Shown piece after piece: positions 54,637 to 64,000 of a stretch of DNA of 64,000 bases. The position numbers were made by a program, and so were the translations under genes. Source of the stretch: Pararge aegeria (taxonomy: Eukaryota; Arthropoda; Insecta; Lepidoptera; Nymphalidae); contig NC_053181.1 in assembly GCF_905163445.1 (NCBI RefSeq), positions 8,990,001 to 9,054,000 on the forward strand, read 5' to 3'. Below the pieces are notes generated by a model. The model did no database searches and had not been told where the DNA came from. It saw nothing but the letters and a program-made list of their open reading frames with translations. Numbering within the stretch: position 1 is the first letter of the stretch; every line of letters starts with the position of its first letter.

Positions 54637-54920
54637 TTCATTTAAACACTCGGCATTAGAATGGTTTAGAACTCTAGACCATAGTCCACCCCGTTGAACA
54701 AGTTCCGATTTTTTGTCTTTACACGCCTTTAAGAAATAATGCAGATCTCTAAGACGTGCAGGTTTTCTAATAGTGTTTTCTTTAACTGTTAAGGCATGTA
54801 ATATTAAATTTCTTAAACACACATAAATCCGAAAAATAGAGATTTGTCCCAGGGATCAAACTCGGTTACCCTGGAATGCAGTCAAGTTCTAACCACTAGG
54901 CTACCACAACTTCTCGATCC
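54637..54920 (-). mobile_element. SINE-C copy, near full length
   Basis: Minus strand: head GGTAGCCTAGTGGTTAGAAC, B-box-like GAGTTTGATCCCTGGG, TTATGTGTGTTTAAG, ATTACATGCCTTAAC, GAAAACCTGCACGTC, AGAGATCTGC, GGGGTGGACTATGGTC and CATTCTAATGCCGAG. The GGCCGGTAATGG end is missing. A 63-codon frame over it is a shadow. Confidence 0.6.
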
Positions 54921-55019
54921 TCGTAAAGGATTATTTCAATTACTAAAGTATATTAAACATTTCAATAGTTATACCCATTTCAAATATGTATATAAATCTA
55001 AAATTATATAACCCGACTC

Positions 55020-55410
55020 TCAGAATCGTACAGTGTTCTACTAGTCAAACGCTTTCATTTGATTCCGATATTGAGGGATTGGCGAAAAATGTAATTCACC
55101 ATTTTGTGTTGGAGATTGGCCTCTTCGATTTGAAACTGTCATAGTATAGTTTATAATATCTTACTTGTGAAGCCTTTTCATTGGACAGCTGTTTTAAGGG
55201 AATTGTGAAAACATAATATGTTTACCGCCATTTTGTGGCGGCGGCCACCTAGGACCAATTTTTATCAGCTAAGAACACCCCCGACTAATTCACATTTCGA
55301 ACAAAAAAAAACAAAATCGAAATCGGTTTTAACCGTTCGGCCTCTACGATGCCACAGACAAACACACACATATACAACATCCCGACGTTTTTGTGTCGGG
55401 GGTTAAAAAC
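55020..55410 (+). repeat. Repeat-D, longest copy
   Basis: Begins with TTCTACTAGTCAAACGC, TTTCATTTGATTCCGATATT, GAGGGATTGGCGAAAAATG; continues with CCGCCATTTTGTGGCGG, GGACCAATTTTTATC, GCTAAGAACACCCCCGAC, TAATTCACATTTCG, GTTCGGCCTCTACGATGCC, ACAGACAAACACACACA and ends TTTTGTGTCGGGGGTTAAAA. It shows the parts seen separately at 15686, 39560 and 52530 belong together. Confidence 0.55.
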
Positions 55411-55594
55411 GTAAATCGTAGGTGTTTAGCAACACGCTTGCAATGGTTCTCGTGATTGTGTAACCGCAACAAATAAAGAGACCGTGGCATCATGAAGAGA
55501 GCTAGTTCAAAGAATTTAGTTTTAATCTAAATTATACATACGAGAGCAGTTACATACTCGTCTTTGTTCTCGTAGAATGTTTGTTTAATTACAA

Positions 55595-55633
55595 CAATAC
55601 ACACATCGCCATCTAGCCCCAAAGTAAGCGTAG
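55595..55633 (-). mobile_element. SINE-A tail fragment
   Basis: CAATACACACATCGCCATC, TAGCCCCAAAGTAAGCGTAG. Only the 3'-terminal 40 bp survive, a very short 5' truncation. The (TTTA)n tail side is AAT-rich. Confidence 0.6.
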
Positions 55634-55944
55634 TATTGTCAGTGTAGTAGTAGTAGTTTGTATTAGTAAGCATCTGCTTTCCATCTGCTCGTACGTCCGT
55701 CTGCTTGTCCTTGGGCTTTATTTCACGAAGAGCAGAGAGTCAAGGTCAAGTTTCAAGGTAGAGAGTTGAAATTTTCAAAACTGTGTATTGTAATACCGAT
55801 GTAACAAAAATCATAAATACAAAAAGTAAATATTTTTGTTAACTCCGCACTTAACAGTTTCTTTATCGAACAGAAAAGTCCCATTAGTCCAGTTTAGTAT
55901 TTCACGCGGCAAATAAGTTGCCTACATTGCTATTCTTACTATAC

Positions 55945-56302
55945 TACTATTACCTACTATTTGCAAAGTCCTCTATGTGCCTGGGACAGTTCCATTAAAA
56001 TCATTAAAACTACAACAAAAATGATACCTTTTCTAGAAATATTTGAAAACCTAACCTTATGATCTCTCATAAGTTTTAGAATTATTTGAAAGGTATCATT
56101 TTTGTTTTAATTTAAATGATTTTAATGGAACTGTCCCGGGCACATAGAGGACTTTATTCTAAAATTATTTAAAAACCACACCTTATGATCTCTAATAAGG
56201 TTCTAGAATTATTTGAAAGGTATTATTTTTCTTTTAGTTTAAATGATTTTAATAGAACTGTCCCGGGCACACAGAGGACTTTGCAAATAGTAGGTAATAG
56301 TA
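55945..56302. mobile_element. Foldback element with three arms
   Basis: The left arm from 55945 (TACTATTACCTACTATTTGC, AAAGTCCTCTATGTGCC, TGGGACAGTTCC, ATTAAAATCATT) is matched, inverted, by the right arm ending at 56302. A third partial arm at about 56089-56155 repeats the inverted arm (ATTTTAATGGAACTGTCC, CGGGCACATAGAGGACTTT) but lacks its outer 24 bp. Between arms sits a small TCATAAG/CTTATGA hairpin, also repeated. No coding. Confidence 0.78.
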
Positions 56303-56913
56303 TTTGGAAATAACACAAGCCAATAGTAATTAATTATACTTAAAGATCAAGATCAACCAACTACCCACAAACACTGCGTATATCTCTCGATTTCTTTTAT
56401 ATCAAAAAAACCTTAATAATGTAGTCGCGACAGTACCATTTGCATTCAGTCGCGCATAAATTTCCGTTTTTTCAGTCATTACATTTTAATTACGCTTAAC
56501 ATAATTAAGATATAATCATTTTAACTTTGTAAAGCATCCCATTAAACTGTGTCTGCTTTTGTCACGATTAATTTTACGCCCGTATATTTTCATCTGAACT
56601 TTTATCGCAAAGAAATCGTTTTATACAATATTGCTTCTTGAGCAATTAGATGATGAAAAGAAACACGAGCCTTATCGTTTATTGTTACTAACATTTTTTT
56701 ATAGCTATAATTGAGAGACCAATCAGATGGCCCACCTGATCATAAGTGGAAATTTCGCAGGGTATACAAATAACACAATTGTATTTAATTCGGTATTAAC
56801 ATGTCAGTAAAATTTTATGTCAAATAGTGAAATTATTCTAAAATATTAATTAGTAACAATTCCATTCAATAAATTATATAAGGTTTATTAAAAAAAAATC
56901 AAACACTGACTAG
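56303..56913. other. No gene; short repeat scrap
   Basis: 56715-56757 (GAGACCAATCAGATGGCCC, ACCTGATCATAAGTGG) matches a short lepidopteran repeat also at 33175. The rest is unrecognised. Confidence 0.4.
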
Positions 56914-57189
56914 TCATTTATGCAGTTTTCTCTTGAGCGCATTAAAAGGTAATTCCTTCAATATATCAGGCAAATTGTTGTATATTTTAATAGAAATACA
57001 ATAACAATTTTTGCGATAAGAAGCAGTTCTTGATACGGGAAGTAAGAATTTGTTTTGATGTCTGTTGGGAAACCTGGTGTTGAAATTTACCGCCTGGCTT
57101 TTGTAAAAATATCTGTTATATTTTTTCGAACAAATAGGCTTATCTCGTAAATGGCGACAGCAAACCCAGTTTGTGACAAAAATAGTCAT
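56914..57189 (-). pseudogene. LINE polyprotein C-terminal fragment
   Basis: 91 codons including RFPNRHQNKFLLPVSRTASY, KKNCYC-like RKNCYCISIKIYNNLPD and ILKELPFNALKRKLH. The S-----IKIYNNLP--IK-L----FKRKL pattern is the conserved end of Jockey/CR1-type LINE ORF2 after the RT domain. The RT itself is absent. The frame is intact, so the copy is fairly young or lucky. Downstream on the minus strand is an AT-rich stretch with a T/A run. Confidence 0.62.
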
Positions 57190-59054
57190 GGTTTCGCATT
57201 CGCATTGGCATTGGCATATACTCTATAACTCTGCCACGAAAATATCTACTACTACTAAAACACAACATAAAATTTGGAACAGCGTGTTGGATCAATGCTC
57301 TAACTCTCTCTATTTTTTTAAGAGAGGAAGTCTATGCACAATAGTGTGACTTTCACGCAACGCAATAGGTACCTAACAATGCTTGGTCTGACTCAGTTAT
57401 CGAACTAATTACCTCATGAAAAAACAACACTAAAAAACAAATACAAACACAGTCTAACCAGAAGACCAACGCGGTCAACTTAATTCCTCCGGATGAGACT
57501 TCAAGGTCTATTATTCATAATAGTGATATGCTTAAAATTATCAACATTTTCTTTGTTGTAATGGAATTAAATAATTCTGTTTCAGAATCCAAATACAAGC
57601 ATAGTGACAAGTTCAGAGCAGGAGAAAATTGACTTGCAAAATAGTACTCGCTTACGAGTGCGACAGTCAGCAGCGGAAGCAGGATCTCTTTGCACACATC
57701 ACCCTTAGTATACAATTCATGCGTTCCCAATCAAAGGTCGTTTTCGACTATCGAATCTCTGTAATTTATCTGCACTTCTACAGCAAGCGCTCTTCCCAAA
57801 AAAGAACAGGACTACAGAATTTACGACTCTGAAACGAGTAGCATTAGATCTATTGTGCTCTGACTTCACAGTGTTACGTTACTAGTAAAAACACTTACAC
57901 GACAGGATAACATGAAAGATACGTTATACACAAACTAGATATGTTTTTATATAAAAAAACACGCCTCTCTGCTTTTACAAACTGATAACACAGTAAATAG
58001 ATTTATATTATTAGAATAATGTAATTCATAAAATCAGAAACAAAAGTTAAAGTAAAGCCAGAGATTTGCTTCACATAGTTATTTACTTTCCTTGCTCCAC
58101 ATTAATCAAGATGAAACTCATACTTAATTCTAACGTCTAATATTTTTATGGTAATAGATTACTCTAAGTATACGGTTCAATCATTCTCAAAATGATCGAT
58201 GGCTATGTGCTATGGTGTGATAATTTTTTCGGGGACGCAGATTTTTATGACAAATTCTTGTCATCATTGAAAGCAGACATATATTGTATAGTTTGTATGG
58301 TAAAACAAAAATATAAAAACTAAAATCTTCGAGTTTTGAAACAGTGGGTAATGTATTTAACATAACGCACTGTATCTTACGGGCTTCTTCTCAGTTTCAT
58401 TTGCATTCTTCATGCTTGACCTCTACTTTAAACGATATTTAGGAATACTTATTGCTTTGTTACGTTTATAAGCTATATATATATATAGATGTGCTAATCC
58501 TTACTGCATGTTAACACTTTACTTGCCTATTCGTATTTTATCACCAGGGTATGGCATATAGATAAATAAAATTAAATGTCTCACCATTGTCTGACATATA
58601 TTCGGATGAATATAATTTACCTTTCCAGGTAATAAATCCATTCTTCCAATCAACGTATACTGCCAAATCTAAAGCAGCACCATTACAAATTCGAATAGCT
58701 CCTGAACCTGTCGAAAATTTCAGGCACGTAGTTAACTAAATACGATTGACCTTCAGCTCACTCCACTGGCACGTGTTTGTAATACATAGCAGAGTTTTGG
58801 CAAAAAATGCAAAACTTTCAAATCAGGGTTTAGTTCAAATCTCTTTATCGCGAGGTGGTAGATGTTAATTTAAAAAGTCAATGCCTGTGAGTGACCATCT
58901 GGGTGGAGTATATTTTTAATAGTTCCGTTCTTGGAAACCGGTTTAGGAGATGATTATAATAGTAGCAGAAGAGCTTTTTGACAGAGCTTGGGCGCGAAAG
59001 TACTAGCACAATAAAAATAATAATAATAAATATGCATGATATTTATTATGACAG
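57190..59054. other. No recognisable gene or element
   Basis: About 1.9 kb with short frames only, none with a domain. Confidence 0.4.
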
Positions 59055-59169
59055 ACACTACACACATCGCCACCTAGCCCCAAAGTAAGCGTAGCTTGTG
59101 TTATGGGTACTTAGATGACTGATGAATATTTTTATGAATAATATACATTAATACTTAGAAAATACATAA
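59055..59169 (-). mobile_element. SINE-A, 3' part of a LINE-split copy
   Basis: Minus strand: CACACATCGCCACCTAGCCC, AAAGTAAGCGTAGC, GTTATGGGTACTTAGATGAC, then CATTAATACTTAGAAAATAC. It breaks off at the same point in the body where 60539-60669 begins. Confidence 0.8.
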
Positions 59170-60538
59170 TTCAAAATTCAATAAATTAAAAAAAAAATCA
59201 AAATTCAAAGTCATTTATTTCAAGTAGGCCTAATAATAAGCACTTTTGAAACGTCAAGTCTGTCTGTGTGTAGTGACTCTACCACCGGTTCGGAAGGCAG
59301 ATTCTACCGAGAAGAAGCCGGCAAGGAACTCAGCAGTTGCTCTTTTCCAACATTAACAATTTACATTTTACATTTAAAAATTCATTTTTCTATCTTGTGA
59401 GAGATGAAAGCGGAGCCGGATGCTTCCAAGCAACCTTGTCATTAAGAAATTCATCAATTGTATAATAACCTCGCTGTAATAAATGTGTTTTAACACATTC
59501 TTTAAACTTATGCATTGGTAGGTCCAAAATTACCTTAGGAACCATATTATAAAAGCGTATACTCAGTCCCACAAATGACTTCTGCACCTTTCGCAGACGA
59601 TATGCAGATGTCACTAATTTATGACCATTTCTTGTAAGTCGACTGTTTATATCCACTTTTTATTTATAAAGACTAATATGTTGTCTTACAAATACTATAT
59701 TGTTATAAATATATTGTGAGGCTACCGTAAGGATACTTATTTCTTTAAATTTTTCACGGAGGGATTCACGTGATTTAAGTTTATATATTGACCGTACAGC
59801 TCTTTTCTGCAATATGAATATAGTTTCAATATCAGCAGCTTTGCCCCATAATAAGATCCCGTAAGACATCACACTATGAAAGTACGCAAAGTAAACAAGT
59901 CTTGCTGTTTCTACGTCAGTAATCTGTCTAATTTTCCTGACAGCGTAGGCAGCCGAGCTTAGTTCACCTGCTAGTGTATCTATATGGGTACCCCACCGAA
60001 GCTTACAATCTAAGGTCATGCCCAGAAAAACTGTGGAATCTTCCATTTTTAGTGATTCTCCATTTATTATTATATTTTTATTAACTTTATTTACATTTGG
60101 TAAAATAAATTCCACACACTTAGTTTTTTTTGCATTTAAAAGTAAATTATTGACAGTAAACCAGTGCGACACATGCGACATAGCACGGCTTACATCGTCA
60201 GAGTTATCTCTACCTCTATCAGTTTTAAAAATTAGAGATGTATCATCTGCAAACAGTACAATGTGCAAACCCTTTGGGTTCTGTCACTGAGATAAGAGGC
60301 AACCAAATTTAGTGCAACGTTTTTGATACCACAGTGGGCTAGTTTAAGAAGCAAGGTTTTATGATCAAAACAATAAAATGCCTTGGATAGATCACAAAAA
60401 ACACCAATGGCATTCTGCGCACGTTCCCAGGCATCGTACACATGTTTTAAAAGTTTAGCGCCTGCATCCGTAGTGCTACGACCTTTAGTAAAACCGTACT
60501 GCTCCGGATGTAGTACGTTGTTTACATTGAAGTGATTC
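59170..60538 (-). mobile_element. Jockey-like LINE, 5' truncated, inserted in SINE-A
   Basis: About 1.37 kb. On the minus strand it starts inside the RT domain (LNHFNVNNVLHPEQYGFTKG) and ends with a 3' UTR (GCACTTTTGAAACG..., inverted) and an A/T-rich tail CAAAATTCAAAGTCATTTATT, inverted. AAAATA occurs at both edges (59159-59164 and 60539-60544), a possible target duplication. The two halves of SINE-A on either side join in order. Confidence 0.78.
59390..60538 (-). pseudogene. LINE reverse transcriptase, broken
   Basis: In order: HPEQYGFTKGRSTTDAG; FCDLSKAFYCFDHKTLLLKL (RT block A, first Asp present, the usual second Asp is Tyr); LSDRTQ; then directly LHIVLFADDTSLIF (the YxDD-type catalytic block, FADD here). 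The PQG-containing block expected between LSDRTQ and FADD is missing, with a frame change at about 60268-60285. Then FTVNNLLLNAKKTKCVEF, TVFLGMTLDCKLRWGTHI, SSAAYAVRKIR and SYGILLWG. An in-frame stop at 59660-59662 precedes the last 88 codons (to TR). It would have copied LINE RNA at nicked DNA. Confidence 0.88.
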
Positions 60539-60669
60539 AAAATATAAACACCCAGACACTGAAAAACATTCATGCTCATCACACAAACATTTTCCAGTTG
60601 TGGGAATCGAACCCACGGCCTTGGACTCAGAAAGCAGGGTCGCTGCAAACTGCGCCAATCGGCCGTCAA
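60539..60669 (-). mobile_element. SINE-A, 5' part of the LINE-split copy
   Basis: Minus strand: AACACCCAGACACTGAAAAAC, CATGCTCATCACACAAAC, GGGAATCGAACCCACGGCC, then head CTGCGCCAATCGGCCGTC. It complements 59055-59169 to a full SINE-A. Confidence 0.82.
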
Positions 60670-60789
60670 ATGCAATGCTTATTTCTTACGCTAAGTAGCA
60701 TTGTTGCAATGCTGCGTTCCGGTCTGTAGGGTTAGGTAATAGTTGTTGTGTTATTACGGGCACATGAGGTTTAGGTCCTACATCTCAGG

Positions 60790-61225
60790 TTGATGGGCAC
60801 AGGGCAATACTTTGTAAGAGGTGTTCCTGGCATGCCCTGCGAAGTGTTTCTCTGTTTATAGCCGATGGTTTTCCAATTCCCATCAGTGGGCAGCCATTGC
60901 AGCCAAGGGCTAACTTGTTATCGAGTTAGACAACCCAAACTTTACTGAGAACGCTTTTATCATTCCAGTATTCAATAATATAAAACAATGTTCAATATAA
61001 TAGCTGATTATTTTCAATCAGCCATAACTTTTCAACTCAATTACAGGCGATCGTTTGTTCGACCCGATTTCCTACCTTTGATTGAAATAAAGAGAGTGAA
61101 TCAAATAAACGAGGTTTGCAGATGTCTTTCATTAGAGAAAATTTTCATTAATCTAGCCGAGTGACCGCAGGTTTATCTACAATTTAAACCTCACGACACT
61201 GATTATGTACTAGAAGCTGGAATCT
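60790..61225. other. No gene; short repeat scrap
   Basis: 60860-60920 (GCCGATGGTTTTCCAATTCC, CATCAGTGGGCAGCC, CAAGGGCTAACTTGTTA) mixes a short lepidopteran repeat with a SINE-B-like end. Otherwise unrecognised. Confidence 0.35.
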
Positions 61226-61458
61226 GACGGCCGGTTGGCGCAGTGGGCAGTGACCCTGCTCTCTGAGTCCGAGGCTCTAAGTTCGATTCCCACAAATGAA
61301 AAATGATTGTATGATCAATGTAATTTTCTTTCAATGGCTGGGTGTATATCTGTATTATTCATAAAATATTCATCATTTATATTAGTACCCATAACGCATG
61401 CTACGCTTACTTTGGGACTAGGAGGCGTGTGTATTGTTGATATGTATTTATTTATTTA
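61226..61458 (+). mobile_element. SINE-A copy
   Basis: Head GACGGCCGGTTGGCGCAGTG, B-box-like AAGTTCGATTCCCACAAA, TTCAATGGCTGGGTGTATATC, CATCATTTATATTAGTACCC, TTTGGGACTAGGAGGCG and a (TTTA)n tail. One deletion in the body. Confidence 0.85.
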
Positions 61459-62791
61459 AGTTAAAGGGAAGTTGCGTGAAAAAATCAATCTGTTGCACTT
61501 GTTACAACGTTGTCCTTCTTGGTATAACTGGATAGGTATCCAAACTTTGTTGGTTAATTTGGACCTATGCCTTCTCTCTAAGCCTCGGAGAACACTAAGT
61601 AAACTGTCAATACGTCTTCAATAATTAATTATTTTTTATTACTAAACCTTAAATCACAACTATTTCTTTCTAGGTACATATTCAAAATTTACTTTTAATT
61701 ATCTACAAGACATTGGCGTAGTACCTTGGCACAGATAAAAGCCATAAACAAGAATTGAGTGCCCTTCTGGCTTATGCCTATTAATTTTGATGTTATAAAT
61801 AAAACACTGTGTAATTATTACTTTGCGAAGTTTGTTTGGTGTATAACGATTAAACTGTGATAGAAAATTAGCGTCAAAAAATATGCCAAAACCCAAACTA
61901 CAAGTGTTTAACGAAATTACAAGTGTTTGAGGAAGGATTTTCCTGCTCCCAAAAGCCCAAGCTTGAGAAGTCTTTTGGAGTCTAAGGGCAAGAAAAAGAA
62001 TAAGGATATTAGGGTCTAAATCAACTAGATCTTATTCGCTACCCGCCTAAATTGCGCTTACAATTATAACCAGTTCATACCAACAACGTTTTGACTGAAC
62101 TAGGGAGTTGAAACAATATTGGAAGTTGAAATATACGCTATAACCATAACACAGCCCAAATAACATTGCAACTGCTGTTGATAACTGCGCGCCACTTCAG
62201 AACTTACGAGTTTTGATAAAACAAACATTTCGCTAAAAATAAGTAGATACTTAACGAATAAGTAAGGTATCGCAAGTAAAAACTTTTCTTTAAGCAACAA
62301 AGTTGTATTTCCAATGTGGATTATAGATAAACCCAAGCAAATGAAATTAAAGCTAAACTATTCGATTCAATTGCTTGAGTAAAAAAACATGATCAATATA
62401 TCCGTTTAGTGGCAATATCAACAAAATGGGAACCATATACCCTTATGTACATTTAATCATTCAAACCTTTCGATATCTGAGGATTATTTATTGAACTTAA
62501 TTTCCTGAGCTTATCGCGGACGAGATAGGGTTAATGAAAGAGAGCTCTGGAGCATTGGAGCCATCCTTGATTAGAACTTGTTTATTTGCTATGGAATTAA
62601 TCCACCTCGATGCACGCTGTTTTTAATTATATTCTGAAGTAGGAAATTCAATCTTATTGCTATTAAAGATAAACCGACTCCTTAAAAATTACCTGCTGAA
62701 AAGGAAATAGAATCCTTTTTGTTTGTTTTGTTGGACATCGTTTTTTGGAAGAGTTTTTAAATGAAGGTCACTGCAAATTATATTTGATTTT
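61459..62791. other. No recognisable gene or element
   Basis: AT-rich, unsupported short frames. Confidence 0.4.
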
Positions 62792-62913
62792 TAAGTCCAC
62801 CAATCCGCACTGGGCCAGCATAATGTACTAAGTACCTACGTCCTAAGTCCTACTCATTCAAATGGGAGACCCGTGGCCTGAAGTAGGCCGGTATTGGTTT
62901 GATAATGATGATT
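62792..62913 (+). mobile_element. SINE-C 3' end
   Basis: AAGTCCACCAATCCGCACTG, GGCCAGCATAATG, TCATTCAAATGGGAGACC, CGTGGCCTGAAGTAGGCC, GGTATTGGTTTGATAATGATG. An older copy with changes. Confidence 0.55.
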
Positions 62914-62989
62914 ATTAATAATTTATTACACGCTTTTAATTATCTTCACCTGTTTGTTTAATCAACATACTCTTAAAATAGTCTGACTG

Positions 62990-63075
62990 CATTAAAACTT
63001 CGTAGATATATCGAGGACCGTTGACAATGTACTAATTTGATGAAATTATTCCATTTTTCAATTTGCTTAATAAGG
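62990..63075. repeat. Dispersed repeat, pair with 50353
   Basis: AAAACTTCGTAGATATATCG, AGGACCGTTGACAATGTAC, TAATTTGATGAAATTATTCC matches the 50450-50510 part of the longer copy. It abuts the tail of the LINE at 63091. Confidence 0.5.
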
Positions 63076-63090
63076 TTTATACAATTGTTA

Positions 63091-63909
63091 TCAAAGTCAA
63101 AGTCAAATATTTCTTTATTCAAATAGGCACATAGATAGCACTTTTGATGCGTTGATTATATACACAATGTGTACATAGCAGTGAGTAGTGATGGCGATAA
63201 CTACAATCTACAAGTTTACTTAAAACTAAAGCTACGAGGGTTCCAAACGCGCCCTGGTCTAAGAAGAAACCCACAACAAACTTAGCCGGGTGTTCTTTTT
63301 GTTATTACCATCTCACATTGTCATTAGAAAATTTTTAAGAAGCAACCTGGTTAGAGCAATTGTTCACACTCAAGCTTTTTTATCGTTTACGTAATCCTTT
63401 ATACTATAATAGGACTTTTCTATAAGCTTTCGCTTAATACAATCTTTGAACTTCTTTAGTGACATCTCCAAGATATCAACCGGTAATTTATTGTAAAATT
63501 GTATACAATTTCCTTTAAATGAATTGCTTATTTTGTGTAGTCTAGTGTACTGCACTGCAAGTTTATTTTTGCTTCTAATGTTCAAATTATTGCAGTCACA
63601 TTTTCTTTTAACTTTTGATACATTTTTGTGAACATACATTAAATTTTCAAATATGTATTGGGCTATAGAGTATCATTATTTTAACATCTTTAAATTTATC
63701 TCTCAATGACTCTCTCGGACCTATTTTATAGATCGCACGAACAGCCTTCTTCTGCAGCACGAAAATAGTGCTAATATCAGCAGCATTACCCCATAGTAAA
63801 ATTCCATATGACATAATGCTGTGAAAGTAACTAAAATAGACTAGCCTAGCAGTTTCTATGTCTGTCAGGTGGCGTATTTTCTTTACTGCATAGGCAGCAG
63901 AACTATAGT
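63091..63909 (-). mobile_element. Jockey-like LINE, 5' truncated
   Basis: On the minus strand it begins inside ORF2 at SSAAYAVKKIRHLTDIETAR and runs through LVYFSYFHSIMSYGILLWG, VLQKKAVRAIYK, a frame change near 63645, then NNLNIRSKNKLAVQYTRLH, NSFKGNCIQFYNKLPVDIL, LKKFKDCIKRKLIEKSYYSI and KDYVNDKKA. The 3' UTR contains CCCGGCTAAGTTTGTTG and ATAAAGAAATATTTGAC with two TTTGAC units at 63091-63105. Relative of the LINE at 59170 and the source type of the UTR scraps at 12396, 13325, 14995, 24540 and 33243. Confidence 0.8.
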
Positions 63910-64000
63910 CGTAAAAAAGTAATAAGCCCGTTTTGACATTTGTCATCGCGACGTAACTAGTTATGGAACCATAAGACTCGGGACTCGATACTCACGATAA

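Noticed and set aside
1..64000. Bacterial-type operons, terminators, riboswitches or phage genes
   Set aside because: SINEs, LINEs, Helitrons and MITEs show this is eukaryotic nuclear DNA; no bacterial gene organisation is present.
1..64000. LTR retrotransposon or endogenous virus
   Set aside because: No long direct repeats with gag, protease, integrase or envelope-like frames were found; all RT remnants have non-LTR features.

Overview
This window looks like gene-poor, non-coding nuclear DNA from a lepidopteran, most likely a nymphalid butterfly. The base composition is AT-rich. No long open frame resembles a host gene. Almost every piece I can recognise is a transposable element of a kind known from butterflies and moths: tRNA-derived SINEs, short non-autonomous Helitrons ending in a GCGGGCAACAGCTAG-like terminus, 5'-truncated Jockey/CR1-like and RTE-like LINEs, and MITEs. 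The species cannot be fixed from the sequence alone. The window could be intergenic or the inside of very large introns.

Family names used below are my own labels. SINE-A: tRNA-like head (GGCGCAGTGGGCAG box), body with TCAGTGTCTGGGTG, tail GATGGCGATGTGTGTATTG plus (TTTA)n; about ten copies, Metulj-like. SINE-B: head CCTCCATGGCGCA, body GGCTAGTTACCAC, poly-A end. SINE-C: head GATAGCCTAGTGG, LINE-like 3' half ending GGCCGGTAATGGGTTGATGA plus (GAT)n. MITE-P: a nested palindromic family with five copies. Repeat-D: an unclassified repeat with GACTAATTCACC and a GTCGGGGGTTAAAA end.

Layout. 1-3.3 kb: Helitron scrap, MITE-P copy 1, SINE-A. 3.4-6.5 kb: a diverged duplication, then a SINE-A split by a Helitron that is itself split by a second Helitron carrying a tandem array of about 138 bp units. 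7-15.3 kb: Helitron and inverted repeats, MITE-P copies 2 and 3, all three SINE families and LINE 3' ends. 17-18.3 kb: a TTAA-bounded element of about 1.3 kb holding a SINE and a Helitron. 18.8-24.2 kb: RT remnants and a DNA-transposase tail. 24.5-36.4 kb: LINE and SINE fragments, a TIR element, MITE-P copy 4, a hAT-like MITE inside a SINE-C, and two SINEs tail to tail. 36.4-47 kb: mostly unrecognised sequence with scattered SINEs, a second hAT-like MITE and GC-rich patches. 47.6-57 kb: MITE-P copy 5, tandem duplication, palindromes, a foldback element and one weak candidate first exon. 59-64 kb: a Jockey-like LINE inserted in a SINE-A, and a second truncated LINE at the right edge.

There is no operon-like or pathway logic here. 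The useful information is the order of insertions, which several nested cases with near-intact target sites let one read. I found no convincing new biological system. The best leads are the nested insertions, the MITE-P family, the TTAA-bounded element, the three-armed foldback and a 61-bp palindrome.
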